64,000 nucleotides of DNA from Streptomyces bikiniensis (GCA_000716465.1 JNWL01000023.1:1-64000); one strand, 5' to 3'; shown: positions 43,121-52,939, numbered from the stretch's first letter. The notes: generated by a model from the letters alone, not told the origin. Translations and numbers: made by a program.

Positions 43121-45210
43121 CAGCCGGAGACGCTGGCGCGTCCGTTCTCGATGTGGCCCATGAGCCGGCGGCGGAAGCCTCCGGGGGCGGTCACCTCGAC
43201 GTCGTACCAGCCGTGCGCGTCGGCGGCGGAGTGGACGACGGTGCGGGTCCTCCCCGGCTTCACGGTGACGGTGCGGGTCCAGTCCGCGAGGTCGTCCTCG
43301 TCCACGTACCCCAGCGGCCGGACGGTGAAGGAGACGGGGGCGCGGCCGGTGTTCCGCACGGTGAGGTGCAGGTCGCGGTCGTGGTGGTCGATCCGGGTGG
43401 CCAGCTCGGCGCCGCCCGTCGCGGGGCCCTCGAACTCGCGCCGGAAGCCGTTGGGGCCGGTGATCGTGAAGCGGTAGCGGTCGCCGGGTACGGGGACGGT
43501 CCACTCCCCCGCACCCCTGACGTCCCGGTGCTGCGGGACGTCGAACTCGCCCGCGTACGGGTAGAGGGCGAAGTGCGCGCTCGCCTTCCCCCGGTTGCTC
43601 AGCGCGACCGTGACGGCGCCGGCGCGGACGGTGGCGGCGGCGTCCGGCCGGTAGGGCAGGGGGCGGGCGGGGCGGATGCCGGGCTCCTGGACGGGCATCC
43701 GCTGCACGGCCGGGGGCCGGGGGCGCCAGCGGCCGGTGAACGGCGGGACCGGCCCCGGCTGCTCGACCTCGGGCTGCCGGCGTCCCCGGTGGAAGTCGAA
43801 GGCGGAGGTGAGGTCGCCGGTGACGGTCCGGCGCCAGGGGGTGATGTTGGGCTCGCGGACGCCGGTCAGCTTCTCCAGGAAGCGGATCACGGAGGTGTGG
43901 TCGAAGGTCTCGGAGCAGACGTAGCCGCCGACCGACCAGGGGGAGACGACGAGCAGCGGGACGCGGATGCCGAGACCGGTGGGCTGCCCCTGCCAGCGCT
44001 CGTCCGTGTCGCCGGCGGGCGGGACGGGCGGCGGGACGTGGTCGAAGAAGCCGTCGTTCTCGTCGTAGTTGATCAGTACGACGGTGTGGCGCCAGACCTC
44101 CGGGTGGGAGCCGAGGGCGTCGAGCACCTTGTAGACGAGGGTGGCGGAGGCGATCGGGGAGGAGGAGCCGGGGTGCTCGGAGTCGATCGCGGAGGGCACG
44201 AGGTACGAGACCTCGGGCAGGGTCCCGGCGGCGACGTCGGCGCGGAAGGCGTCGGCGAGGGTGCCGCTCTCGACGCGGCGCAGCCCGCGTTCGAAGAGGG
44301 AGCGCTCGGCCTTCGTGAGGTCCGCGACGCCCTCTTCGAGCAGGCCGAGGAGCCGGGTCCGCTCGGCGGGGTCCTTCGTGCCGCGCACGGCGGCGTAGAA
44401 GGACTCCATGAAGGTGTGGCCGCCGGTGCGGGCGAGCGCCTTGCGGGCGATCTTCTTGAAGGTGGTGAAGAACTCGATGTTGTTGTCGGTGAAGTTCTCC
44501 CACTCGGTGTACGTCTTCCAGCTCCGCCCGGCGGCTTCGAGGCGCTCGGCGTAGGTGGGCCAGCCGTAGCCGGGGTGGGTGGCCTCGGCGTACGCGGCGT
44601 TGGTGACGGCCCGGCTGCCGTCGGCCTCGTGGCCGGTCCAGCCGGACCAGAGGTGGTTGCGGTTGGGGCTCGTGGAGGTGTGGATCGACGAGTGGTAGGC
44701 GTCGCAGACGGTGAAGGTGTCGGCCAGCTCGTAGTGCAGGGGGATGTCGCGCCGGTCGTAGTACGCCATGGTGGCGGCGGTCTTGGCCGAGACCCAGCCG
44801 TCCATCCAGCCGCCGCGCCAGGCCTTGGCGCCGCCGCCCCAGGAGTGGTCGAGGTCGCCGATGTACTGGAGGTCCTTCTTCTGCGTCTCGGCGGCGTCCC
44901 GGATCGGGAAGGGGAGGACGGTCCGGTCGGCGCCGGCGGGCTGTTCGAAGACCGGGCGGCCGGAGGGGAGCTCAATGGCATTGCGGTCGCCGAATCCGCG
45001 GACGCCGCGGAGGGTGCCGAAGTAGTGGTCGAAGGAACGGTTCTCCTGCATCAGGATGACCACGTGCCGGACCGCCGACAACCCTCCGGAGTGGGGCTCC
45101 GCGGCCATCGCGGCCTGCAACGACGGCGGCAGCAGCGATCCGGCCGCGGCGGCGCCGAGGGCGCCTCCGCCCAGTGCGAGGAGCCTTCTGCGGGACATCT
45201 CGGACGACAA
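43120..45210 (-). CDS. Phosphocholine-type phospholipase C, Tat-exported
   Basis: A 696-aa secreted enzyme. A twin-arginine signal (SRRRLLALGGGALGAAAAGS) precedes the phosphoesterase domain: HVVILMQENRSFDHYFGTLR at the start, HTSTSPNRNHLWSGWTGHE, and NYDENDGFFDHVPPP late. The last 200 residues contain two beta-sandwich DUF756-type C-terminal domains. It hydrolyses phosphatidylcholine-like lipids outside the cell and is often induced by phosphate limitation. The TTG at 45210 is chosen because GGAGG lies six or seven bases upstream. The ATG at 45198 has no ribosome site. Confidence 0.9.
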   Translation of the reverse strand: MSSEMSRRRLLALGGGALGAAAAGSLLPPSLQAAMAAEPHSGGLSAVRHVVILMQENRSFDHYFGTLRGVRGFGDRNAIELPSGRPVFEQPAGADRTVLPFPIRDAAETQKKDLQYIGDLDHSWGGGAKAWRGGWMDGWVSAKTAATMAYYDRRDIPLHYELADTFTVCDAYHSSIHTSTSPNRNHLWSGWTGHEADGSRAVTNAAYAEATHPGYGWPTYAERLEAAGRSWKTYTEWENFTDNNIEFFTTFKKIARKALARTGGHTFMESFYAAVRGTKDPAERTRLLGLLEEGVADLTKAERSLFERGLRRVESGTLADAFRADVAAGTLPEVSYLVPSAIDSEHPGSSSPIASATLVYKVLDALGSHPEVWRHTVVLINYDENDGFFDHVPPPVPPAGDTDERWQGQPTGLGIRVPLLVVSPWSVGGYVCSETFDHTSVIRFLEKLTGVREPNITPWRRTVTGDLTSAFDFHRGRRQPEVEQPGPVPPFTGRWRPRPPAVQRMPVQEPGIRPARPLPYRPDAAATVRAGAVTVALSNRGKASAHFALYPYAGEFDVPQHRDVRGAGEWTVPVPGDRYRFTITGPNGFRREFEGPATGGAELATRIDHHDRDLHLTVRNTGRAPVSFTVRPLGYVDEDDLADWTRTVTVKPGRTRTVVHSAADAHGWYDVEVTAPGGFRRRLMGHIENGRASVSG

Positions 45211-45714
45211 GACCGACCTCCAGTCGACGGCCAATGGTTCTCCTTCGAGCCATTGGGTGGTTCGTCGGGGACGGTAGTGAGACGGGGTGACGGGCGGAAG
45301 GCCCGGGGCGGGCCGGGCGGTGAACGTCCAACACCCGGTCACGGGAGTCCAAGCTGGGAAGGCCCCGCGCGGCGGCGGGTGCACGGACCTGGGGGCGCCC
45401 CCGGTCCCGTACGGGCGCGCCCCGGAACGCTCACCGGGTGACTCCGCCCGGACCTCTGGCCAGAAGACGGCCGGCCGTCACGACCGACGACCACGGCCTT
45501 GGCTTTCCGGCCTGATCCGGCATCGCCCTCCCGGGGCGCGCACCACGGTCGCCGAGTCCGCGAGCAACGGCGTGAACGCCTCGGCCGCCGGGTCGACCGG
45601 GAGCAGTTCCTTGTCCAGCCCCGCCCTCCCGCTCGCCACCACCAGGTCCGGGGCCACGCCCACCACGTGCCCGCAGACGATCCCGTACGCCCTGCAGTTC
45701 GACCGGCTCGCACA
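45211..45714. other. Gene-poor region with possible gene remnant
   Basis: No complete gene is convincing. On the minus strand a segment around 45670-45500 (VVGVAPDLVVASGRAGLDKE, then LLPVDPAAEAFTPLLADSAT) has protein-like character but is preceded by a stop, lacks a start with ribosome site and soon dissolves into Arg-rich translation. It could be a decayed gene. The left part should contain the phospholipase promoter. Confidence 0.4.
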
Positions 45715-46275
45715 TCACCTTTCGGGACACTTCAGCTCGCGCTGGGCGTAGGCCATGAACTCCTTCAAGAGCTCCGGCACCGCACTCTGCGCCTTCTCCG
45801 ATTCGACCTTCCCGAAAGTTTCAATGTACAGGGCGATGTACTTCCCTGGATCGGACAGGGACTTAGACGGCTCGCAGACGAAGTGTGTGGCGGCACCAAC
45901 ATCCCAGATGATTCCCCCCTTACCCACATCAAGAGGGCGAGGGCTACGCTGGTCCCATGAGGACCACTCGATCGACCGCTCGAATTCCCAAACCGTGGCG
46001 TTCACCATGAACCGAGTGATCCCGTCGACATCGACGCTGCAGGTCTCCGAGTCCATGTTTTCATTCAGCTCGAAATCCCCGTCACTGACGGTGACCTTCT
46101 CCCCGGCAGGCAGAAAGGGAGCTACCTCGCTACCGGAGAAGGCACCCCAGCAGACACGTGGAGGAAGTTCCGGAACCGCCTTCGGCCCCTCCTTCGTACA
46201 ACCTGCCAGAAGCACCGGTGCCACCACGCTGAGCACTACGGCCCGGGCCGCATTTCCGAGTTGAAGAGCACCCAT
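45715..46275 (-). CDS. Lipoprotein of the WXG-like operon
   Basis: A 186-aa lipoprotein: signal peptide ending in the lipobox VLLAGC (mature Cys near residue 26), then a soluble domain with conserved-looking Cys residues (PRVCWGAFSG, SETCSVDVDG, HFVCEPSKS, ELKCPER). The four or five cysteines suggest disulphides outside the cell. The ATG at 46275 follows GGGGTGAGG and begins five bases after the stop of the 755-aa gene, so the two are co-translated. Base composition is less GC-rich than neighbours. The family is unknown. It may bind or restrain the upstream gene product at the cell surface; that is inference. Confidence 0.75.
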   Translation of the reverse strand: MGALQLGNAARAVVLSVVAPVLLAGCTKEGPKAVPELPPRVCWGAFSGSEVAPFLPAGEKVTVSDGDFELNENMDSETCSVDVDGITRFMVNATVWEFERSIEWSSWDQRSPRPLDVGKGGIIWDVGAATHFVCEPSKSLSDPGKYIALYIETFGKVESEKAQSAVPELLKEFMAYAQRELKCPER

Positions 46276-46280
46276 CACCC

Positions 46281-48548
46281 TCACCCCTTTCCACTGGAAA
46301 TAAGGTCACGCCCGACGGAATGAGCCGTCCCGGCTCTGACGGATGCAATGCCCTGATATTCCTCGATCTGCTCGGGGGTGAGGCCGGTTCCCCGTGCGGC
46401 CGCGATGACTGCGGAGGCGGCTGCAGTCTTCGCCGCCTTCTCGGAGGTCGTGTAATCCCGAGCCACTTCATGACGCGCTTCTTCGGACTTGTCCTGCTTG
46501 GCGTTTTCCACAACGGATTCGGTGACGTCCTCCTTGATCCAGGTGAAAACGTCACCCGCCAGGGGAACCATGTCGATGTATTTGCCGCCGACCATGTCGA
46601 TGACGCGGTTGACCCATTTCGCGTTCTCCTCCGTGCCCTTGTTGTACTCCTCCGCCTCATGGGCCTTGGCCTCGTGGACGGCCTGGGCCCTCGCCTCCGT
46701 CATGATTCCTGCGATCTCGCCTCCGGGATGGACGGCGTTCTCCAGTGCGTCCCCGGGGTCGCCGTGCCTCTCGGGGTGCTGGAAGACATCGGCCACCAGC
46801 ATGGTCGTGTACGCCTGCTGGGCGCTGGTGATCGCGCCGTAGGCGTCGGGGTCCTGGCCGACCGCACCCAGGAAGAAGGCCATGTCGTTCTTCTTGAACT
46901 CCGCCATCTCTCCGAAGGGCATGGCCTGGTCCGCGCCGTTCTCCGCAGCGGCCTGAAGGTCCGGCATGTACTCCGCCGCCATGTTGCCGAGGTTCGGGGC
47001 GATGCCGACGAGTGGGCCGTCTTCGACGGCGAGTGCCGGTGAGGTGCCGATCTTCTCGACGACCTTCTCCATGACGCTCGCCATGGCCTCGGTGTGCTCC
47101 ACGGCCTTCGCGTCGTCGTCGCCCGGGACGCGGCCGGTGACCGCCGCCTCCAGGGCGTTGCCCATGGCCGACTGGCCGGGGGTCGGCTCGCCGCCGGGGA
47201 CCGTGTCGTAGTAGTCGTCCGTGGGCTTCTTGTCGAGCATGTGGTCCACGACGCTCTTCGCGTCCTTGCCCGTGAGCTCCTCGTCGGCGAGGGTGACGAT
47301 GCCGTCCTTGTTCGTGTCCGAGCGGAGGTTCTCGTCGAAGAAGGCCGTCGAGGCGGCCGGGTTGTTGGCCATCGCCTCCATGAGGCCGGTGAGGGGGTTG
47401 AAGCCCTTGCCGCCGGTCTCGTCGAGGTTGACGCGCTGGTCCATGTTCATGGGCAGGGCGTGGGACCAGCGGCCCGGGTCCTCGCGGTCCATGGCGACCA
47501 TGTCCCGGCCGACGGAGAGCAGGAAGTCCTTGTCGTACGCGCCCTCCCGGAGGAGACCGCTCAGGGCCTGGTAGCCGTAGATCTGCGAGAAGCCGACGCC
47601 CTGGACGTCGAGCGGCTTGCGGCCGGCCCTCATGAGTCCTTCGGTCCACACGGCGTCGAGGTGGTTCGGGGTGGACCGCTGGGTGGCCAGGCCGAGCATG
47701 GCGCCCATGTCGGACTGGATGTTGCGGACCATGTCGACGCGGTCCTGGCCGGCCGGGCCGAGGGACGTGGAGTTCAGCGACATCTCCGCGAAGGCGTCGA
47801 GCGTGGCTGCGGGGCCCACCCAGCGGTAGAAGCCGGTCGCGAACTCGGGGTCGTTCCGGTTGTCGTCCAGAAGTTCCTCCAGCTCCTTCAGCGCGGCGAC
47901 GTTCCGCGCCGTACCGCCCTCGCCGGTGACCTTCTTCAACAACTCCGCCGCCCGGGCGACCTGCTCCTCGTCGAGGCTCTTGTAGGTGGGTGCGGTGAAG
48001 TCGTGGGCGTCCTTCACGTTCGCCGCGAGCGCCCGCCTCAGCGAGTCGTCGGCGTCGGCGCAGTCCTCGACGATCCGGTCGATCCTCACCTGCCAGGAGG
48101 CCACGGCCTCCTGCTGCTTCCGCACGTCGGCGGCGTAGTCCGGGTAGTCCGGGTCGTGGCGCGCCGCCACGTCCTTCGTCAGGTCGCGCTCGGGCCTGAC
48201 CCTGCCGTTCGCGTCGACGCGCACGCCGGCCGCCGGGCCCTCCTCGTCCCTGATCCTGACGAGCGAGTCCCGGGCCGCCGTGAACGAGGCGTGCGCGTCG
48301 GCGAGCAGCAGGTGGATGCCCTTCGCCTGTGCCTCGGCGTCCTCGAACTCCTTGGCCGTCTTGGCGATGAAGGGCCGGGTGACGTCGGAGTTGACGCCCT
48401 GCCACTGCGCCTTGTCGGTCTTGGCCTTCATGCCGTCGCGGGCGTCGGTGGCGAGCTTCTTCAGCTTCGCGGCCATCTCCGACCAGTCGTCCGCGGCCTG
48501 CTTCAGCTTGACGACGGGTGCGTTGACGACGTCCTCGAATGTCAGCAC
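46281..48548 (-). CDS. Large helical protein with WXG-like N-terminus (DUF6571-like)
   Basis: A 755-aa, mostly alpha-helical soluble protein without signal peptide. The first 100 residues resemble a WXG100-type hairpin: KLKQAADDWSEMAAKLKKLA, then the turn AQWQGVNSD with a W-x-G motif. This is followed by the long helix FIAKTAKEFEDAEAQAKGIH. The middle matches what I recall of actinobacterial DUF6571 proteins. A DTNKDGIVTLADEEL segment looks like a Ca2+-binding EF-hand-like loop. The architecture suggests export by a type VII (ESX/Wss) system, which is not encoded here. It lies in the order 143-aa gene, this gene, lipoprotein. Start GTG with GGGGGGAAAG upstream. No toxin domain is recognised. 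Confidence 0.75.
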   Translation of the reverse strand: MLTFEDVVNAPVVKLKQAADDWSEMAAKLKKLATDARDGMKAKTDKAQWQGVNSDVTRPFIAKTAKEFEDAEAQAKGIHLLLADAHASFTAARDSLVRIRDEEGPAAGVRVDANGRVRPERDLTKDVAARHDPDYPDYAADVRKQQEAVASWQVRIDRIVEDCADADDSLRRALAANVKDAHDFTAPTYKSLDEEQVARAAELLKKVTGEGGTARNVAALKELEELLDDNRNDPEFATGFYRWVGPAATLDAFAEMSLNSTSLGPAGQDRVDMVRNIQSDMGAMLGLATQRSTPNHLDAVWTEGLMRAGRKPLDVQGVGFSQIYGYQALSGLLREGAYDKDFLLSVGRDMVAMDREDPGRWSHALPMNMDQRVNLDETGGKGFNPLTGLMEAMANNPAASTAFFDENLRSDTNKDGIVTLADEELTGKDAKSVVDHMLDKKPTDDYYDTVPGGEPTPGQSAMGNALEAAVTGRVPGDDDAKAVEHTEAMASVMEKVVEKIGTSPALAVEDGPLVGIAPNLGNMAAEYMPDLQAAAENGADQAMPFGEMAEFKKNDMAFFLGAVGQDPDAYGAITSAQQAYTTMLVADVFQHPERHGDPGDALENAVHPGGEIAGIMTEARAQAVHEAKAHEAEEYNKGTEENAKWVNRVIDMVGGKYIDMVPLAGDVFTWIKEDVTESVVENAKQDKSEEARHEVARDYTTSEKAAKTAAASAVIAAARGTGLTPEQIEEYQGIASVRAGTAHSVGRDLISSGKG

Positions 48549-48573
48549 GGTGGTTCTTTCCCCCCGGAATCCT

Positions 48574-48607
48574 CTACTTGAAGTACTCGTCTACTTGAAG
48601 TACTCGT
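48574..48607. repeat. Perfect 17-bp tandem duplication at a gene end
   Basis: CTACTTGAAGTACTCGT occurs twice in direct succession (48574-48590 and 48591-48607). The right copy encodes the last codons and stop (DEYFK) of the 143-aa protein on the minus strand. The left copy lies just after the stop, before the next gene's ribosome site. Confidence 0.9.
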
Positions 48608-49022
48608 CGATCTTGGACGTGGAGAGCAGCCGGCCCCCGATGTCCGCGTCGTCCTTGGCGTGAGTGGACTTGGTGTAGTCGAGGTGGTTGGAGATCCGGG
48701 CGCAGGCGTCCAGGAGCGTCCGCAGCTGGCTGTTCCAGCGGTCGTGCACCTTCAGCAGCTCCGACCCGCTGGTGAAGTTGCCGTTCGTGAGGGCGATCGA
48801 CGCGTCGAAGGTCGACGGCCGGGCGTGGTCGCCGTCCCGGGAGAGCCGGCCGTACAGGAGGTACGCCTCGTGGCCGATCGCGCCGAGGTCGTCCCGGTTC
48901 ACCACGAGGTCGCCGGAACCCGCGCCCGCGCCGCCGTTTCCGTCGAGTCCGTTCAGCCGCATCTGCGACGACTGCCGCTCCACGGCGTCGCTCTTGAGCT
49001 TCTCCCACTCGCCCCAGGACAT
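48591..49022 (-). CDS. EspC/WXG-like small protein heading a type VII-like operon
   Basis: A 143-aa helical protein: MSWGEWEKLKSDAVERQSSQ, a short Gly-rich linker, then DLVVNRDDLGAIGHEAYLLY and SELLKVHDRWNSQLRTLLDA. The second half resembles EspC-type ESX-secreted proteins (VNRDDLxxIGxEAxxL, then a helix with W). It starts 41 nt upstream of the large WXG-like gene on the same strand; a secreted partner or chaperone is likely. GGGGGGAGTC precedes the ATG at 49022. Confidence 0.65.
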   Translation of the reverse strand: MSWGEWEKLKSDAVERQSSQMRLNGLDGNGGAGAGSGDLVVNRDDLGAIGHEAYLLYGRLSRDGDHARPSTFDASIALTNGNFTSGSELLKVHDRWNSQLRTLLDACARISNHLDYTKSTHAKDDADIGGRLLSTSKIDEYFK

Positions 49023-49345
49023 GACTCCCCCCTCTTTCGACCGGGTCGGCATTCTATGCGGCGCACGTCGGGCGGTTCACAGAAGCGACGGCCGCTTTCC
49101 CGCCGCCACCGCTCGGTTCCGGCCACGTCCGGCTCGCCCGTTTCCTTTCCGTACGGGCCCAGGGGCCGTCCGACCGGGCGGCAGGAGAGGGCTGGGAGAG
49201 CGGCTCGGCCACGCATCTGCGAACGGTCGGGGACGTCGTCGCGGGTGCGGGATCCGCCATTTTCGGACGGTGCTTCTCCGGTTGACCACGGAGGCGGCAG
49301 GACGGCAAGCTGACTTCCTGTCATTCACTGTGCCCTGGGGGAGAT
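49023..49345. other. Divergent promoter region between the WXG-like operon and the kinase
   Basis: The 323-bp region carries no gene with support. A TTGACC lies near 49282 on the plus strand, about 60 nt before the kinase start. I could not pair it confidently with a -10. I find no clear operator. Confidence 0.4.
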
Positions 49346-51355
49346 TTGAGCAAGTCGGCACACCACATCGGCCCCGATTCCGCACCCGACCGGTACCGGC
49401 TCCTGCGGTCCATCGGGCGGGGCGGCGAGGCCGTGCTCTACCTCGCCGAGATCGAGCTGGCGGGGGGCGTGGAGCCGGTCGTCGTCAAGGTCCTCGACTC
49501 GAAGACGACGATCACGCCCGAGATCTTCGAGCGGATCAGCCAGAAGTGGAACGAGCAGGCCGAGCTGCTCCGCTTCGTGCACCGTCCCGGCGTCGTCGGC
49601 GTGCGGGAGCACTTCCAGGGGCCGCCGATCCACCGGCCCGGCGAGTCCGGGACCATCACCGGCCGGGCCCTGGTGCTGGTCATGAACCACGTCGACGGCC
49701 TCGACCTGCGCGACTGGCGGGCCGAGCGCACCCTCACGTCCCCCGCCGAACGGCGCGAGGTGATGCGGACCCTGGAACAGCTCGCGGACGTCCTCGACTG
49801 GCTGCACTCCGGGAAGGCCACCCCCTCCGGGCGCACGGTCGTCCACGGCGACCTCTCGCCCGGCAACGTCATGGTGGACGAGTACGGGCAGGCGACCCTC
49901 GTCGACTTCGGCCTCAGCAAGCTGACCGCCGACCACCAGACCGCCGAGGTGTGGTTCACCCCCGGCTACGCGGCCCCCGAGGTCTTCGAGGGCAAACGCA
50001 CCCCGGCCACCGACCGCTACGCCTTCGGCGCCATCGCCTACTTCCTGCTCAGCGGCCAGTCCCCGCCGACCGCGCCCGAGCAGCTGGTCTCCGCGTTCCG
50101 CGAGCTGCCGCAGATCGCCGGGCTGCCGGAGGAACAGCGCGACCGGGTCCTGAGCATCGCCTCGGCCGACGCCGGGCGGCGCCCGGTCTCCCTGTCGTCC
50201 TGGGTGAAGGACGTACGGCACGGGGTGGTGTCCACGACGACGACCTCGCGCCCGGCGACGGTCGCGGACGCGGTTCCGCCGGCTCCCGCCGCCCCGCCGG
50301 TCCCGACCGCGCCGCCCACCGCGCCGCCCACCGCGCCGCCGCGGCCCGCGACCCCGCCGCCGAGCGCGGCCGCCGCGGCGGCGCCGGAGGACCGGCCGCC
50401 CACGACGCCCCCGGCGCCCGTCGCGTCACCGCCCCCGGTCGTGACCCCGCGGCCGGTGGTCGCGCCGCCCGTCGCCGCTCCGGCGACGCCCGTCACCCCG
50501 CAGCACGCCGCGTACCAGCCCTCCGCCGAGCCGTTCGCCGCCGCCGCGCACGGTGTCGGGGATCCCGGCTTCGGCGGCCCCGGTTCGGGCCCCGGCTTCG
50601 GTCCGCCGACGCCTCCCCCCTCGTCCGGCCCGGCCACCGCCCCCACCCCGGCCCCCGAGCCGCGCCGCCGTCGCAAGGGCCCGCTGATCGGCGCCGTGGT
50701 CGGTGTCCTCGTGGTCGCCGCCCTCGCGGTGGCCGGCGTCCGGTTCCTCGGCGACAAGAAGGACGACGGCGGGAGCGACAAGGCCGGCCCGGCCGCCGTG
50801 ACCACCACGACCCCGGCCCCGGAGACGACGGAGCCCGCCCCCGGCGCCACCACCGAGGAGCCGACCGGGGAACCCGCGCCGGAGGAGCCGACCGACACGG
50901 CCTCCGCCGATCCGGCTTCCTCGGGGAGCCCGGCGAACAGCGACCCCGGCGCCGTGGACGGCAGCGACGAGGTGGACCTGACCGGCTTCTCCCCCATCGA
51001 CGGCCTCGACGAGTTCACCGTGGAGTCCGCGACGCTCAACGCCCGGGACTACGGATCGGCCTTCGTGACCGGCTGCTCGTCCGAGTCGACCATGGAGTTC
51101 AACCTGAGCCGGAAGTGGGAGACCCTGCAGTTCACCGCCGGCATCGCCGACGACTCCCCGACCGAACAGGCCCGCGTCCACATCTCCGTGGACGACCAGC
51201 CCGCCCTCTTCTCCGAGGCCGTGAAGCTCGGCAAGCCCGTGGCGGCGAGCCTCTCGGTCAAGGGCGCGCTGCGGCTGCGGATCCGGGTGGAGGACACCTG
51301 CACCTTCTCGCAGAAGGCGTACGTGGTCATCGCCGCCCCGCTCCTCAAGCGGTAG
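49346..51355 (+). CDS. Transmembrane Ser/Thr protein kinase with extracellular NPCBM-like domain
   Basis: A 669-aa PknB-type receptor kinase. The kinase domain (1-290) has the Gly loop IGRGGEAVLYLAE, Lys in VVVKVLDSK, catalytic Asp in VVHGDLSPGNVMV (HGD instead of HRD) and VDFGLSK. A Pro/Ala-rich linker (about 300-435) leads to one transmembrane helix (PLIGAVVGVLVVAALAVAGV). The outside part has a Thr/Glu/Pro linker and a C-terminal beta domain (VESATLNARDYGSAFVTGCS, HISVDDQPALFSEAVKLGK) like the NPCBM carbohydrate-binding fold. It may sense cell-wall sugars. The start is TTG with GGGGGAG very close upstream. It is divergent from the WXG-like operon and ends at a strong terminator. Confidence 0.87.
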   Translation: MSKSAHHIGPDSAPDRYRLLRSIGRGGEAVLYLAEIELAGGVEPVVVKVLDSKTTITPEIFERISQKWNEQAELLRFVHRPGVVGVREHFQGPPIHRPGESGTITGRALVLVMNHVDGLDLRDWRAERTLTSPAERREVMRTLEQLADVLDWLHSGKATPSGRTVVHGDLSPGNVMVDEYGQATLVDFGLSKLTADHQTAEVWFTPGYAAPEVFEGKRTPATDRYAFGAIAYFLLSGQSPPTAPEQLVSAFRELPQIAGLPEEQRDRVLSIASADAGRRPVSLSSWVKDVRHGVVSTTTTSRPATVADAVPPAPAAPPVPTAPPTAPPTAPPRPATPPPSAAAAAAPEDRPPTTPPAPVASPPPVVTPRPVVAPPVAAPATPVTPQHAAYQPSAEPFAAAAHGVGDPGFGGPGSGPGFGPPTPPPSSGPATAPTPAPEPRRRRKGPLIGAVVGVLVVAALAVAGVRFLGDKKDDGGSDKAGPAAVTTTTPAPETTEPAPGATTEEPTGEPAPEEPTDTASADPASSGSPANSDPGAVDGSDEVDLTGFSPIDGLDEFTVESATLNARDYGSAFVTGCSSESTMEFNLSRKWETLQFTAGIADDSPTEQARVHISVDDQPALFSEAVKLGKPVAASLSVKGALRLRIRVEDTCTFSQKAYVVIAAPLLKR

Positions 51356-51366
51356 CGGGAGCACGA

Positions 51367-51408
51367 GAGGGCGGCCCCGCACCGGAACTCCGGTGCGGGG
51401 CCGCCCTC
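51367..51408. terminator. Bidirectional terminator between kinase and gatB
   Basis: A perfect 19-bp stem (GAGGGCGGCCCCGCACCGG and its complement) with loop AACT lies between the convergent stops of the kinase and gatB genes. Confidence 0.92.
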
Positions 51409-51427
51409 CTCCCGTACGGGACGGAAC

Positions 51428-52939
51428 TCAGCCCTCGGAGACGCCCAGCCGCTCCAGGATCAGGTCCTTGACCTTCGCCGCGTCCGCCTGGCCGCGGGTG
51501 GCCTTCATGACCGCGCCGACCAGCGCGCCGACCGCCGCGACCTTGCCGCCGCGGATCTTGTCCGCGATCGCCGCGTTGCCCGCGATGGCCTCGTCGACCG
51601 CCGCGCCGAGCGCGCCGTCGTCGGAGACGACCTTCAGACCGCGCTTCTCGACGACCTCGTCCGGAGTGCCCTCGCCGGCGAGGACGCCCTCGATGACCTG
51701 GCGGGCCAGCTTGTCGTTGAGGTCGCCGGAGGCGACCAGGGCCGAGACCCGGGCCACGTCCGCCGGGGCGATCGGCAGCTCCTCCAGGGAGACGCCCTGC
51801 TCGTTGGCGTTGCGGGCGAGCTCGCCCAGCCACCACTTGCGGGCCGAGGCCGCGTCCGCGCCCGCCTCGATCGTGGCGACGATCGGGTCGACCGCGCCCG
51901 CGTTGAGGATGGACTGCATGTCCAGCTCGGACACGCCCCACTCCTCGCGCAGCCGGTTGCGGCGCACGCGCGGCAGCTCGGGCAGGCCCTTGCGCAGCTC
52001 CTCGACCCACTCGCGGGAGGGGGCCACCGGCACCAGGTCCGGCTCGGGGAAGTAGCGGTAGTCCTCGGCGTTGTCCTTGATGCGGCCGGAGGTGGTGGTG
52101 CCGTCGTCCTCGTGGAAGTGACGGGTCTCCTGCACGATCGTCCCGCCGGAGGACAGGACGGCCGCGTGCCGCTGGATCTCGAAGCGCGCCGCGCGCTCCA
52201 CCGAGCGGAGCGAGTTGACGTTCTTCGTCTCCGAACGGGTGCCGAAGGTCTCGGTGCCGTGCGGGCGCAGCGACAGGTTCACGTCGCAGCGCATCTGGCC
52301 CTTGTCCATGCGGGCCTCGGAGACGCCCAGGGCGCGGATCAGCTCGCGCAGCTCGGCGACGTACGCCTTGGCGACCTCGGGGGCCCGGTCGCCCGCGCCC
52401 TCGATCGGCTTGGTGACGATCTCGATGAGCGGGATGCCGGCCCGGTTGTAGTCGAGCAGCGAGTGCGAGGCGCCGTGGATGCGGCCGGTCGCGCCGCCGA
52501 TGTGGGTGGACTTGCCGGTGTCCTCCTCCATGTGGGCGCGCTCGATCTCCACGCGGAAGACCTCGCCGTCCTCCAGCTGGACGTCCAGGTAGCCGTCGAA
52601 GGCGATCGGCTCGTCGTACTGGGAGGTCTGGAAGTTCTTCGGCATGTCCGGATAGAAGTAGTTCTTCCGGGCGAAGCGGCACCACTCGGCGATCTCGCAG
52701 TTCAGCGCGAGGCCGATCTTGACGGCGGACTCGACGCCGATCGCGTTGACGACCGGGAGCGAGCCGGGCAGGCCGAGGCAGGTCGGGCAGGTCTGCGAGT
52801 TGGCGTCCGCGCCCAGCTCGGTGGAGCAGCCGCAGAACATCTTGGTCCGGGTGCCGAGCTCGACATGGACCTCCAGGCCCATGACGGGGTCGTACTCGGC
52901 GAGCGCCGCTTCGTACGACAGCAGTTCAGTGACAGTCAC
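51428..52939 (-). CDS. gatB: Aspartyl/glutamyl-tRNA amidotransferase subunit B
   Basis: A 503-aa GatB, the kinase-like subunit that phosphorylates mischarged Glu-tRNA(Gln) or Asp-tRNA(Asn) and completes amidation with ammonia from GatA. Motifs are [20 protein letters not shown] with a Zn-binding Cys set ([17 protein letters not shown]) and [20 protein letters not shown], plus the helical YqeY-like tail. It starts at GTG. It is separated from gatA by a 77-aa gene, which is common in streptomycetes. Confidence 0.97.
   Translation of the reverse strand: MTVTELLSYEAALAEYDPVMGLEVHVELGTRTKMFCGCSTELGADANSQTCPTCLGLPGSLPVVNAIGVESAVKIGLALNCEIAEWCRFARKNYFYPDMPKNFQTSQYDEPIAFDGYLDVQLEDGEVFRVEIERAHMEEDTGKSTHIGGATGRIHGASHSLLDYNRAGIPLIEIVTKPIEGAGDRAPEVAKAYVAELRELIRALGVSEARMDKGQMRCDVNLSLRPHGTETFGTRSETKNVNSLRSVERAARFEIQRHAAVLSSGGTIVQETRHFHEDDGTTTSGRIKDNAEDYRYFPEPDLVPVAPSREWVEELRKGLPELPRVRRNRLREEWGVSELDMQSILNAGAVDPIVATIEAGADAASARKWWLGELARNANEQGVSLEELPIAPADVARVSALVASGDLNDKLARQVIEGVLAGEGTPDEVVEKRGLKVVSDDGALGAAVDEAIAGNAAIADKIRGGKVAAVGALVGAVMKATRGQADAAKVKDLILERLGVSEG

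Noticed and set aside
45431..45730. 99-codon minus-strand ORF after the lipoprotein gene
   Set aside because: Arg/Gly-rich composition, no ribosome site, and another frame looks more protein-like; left as gene-poor region.
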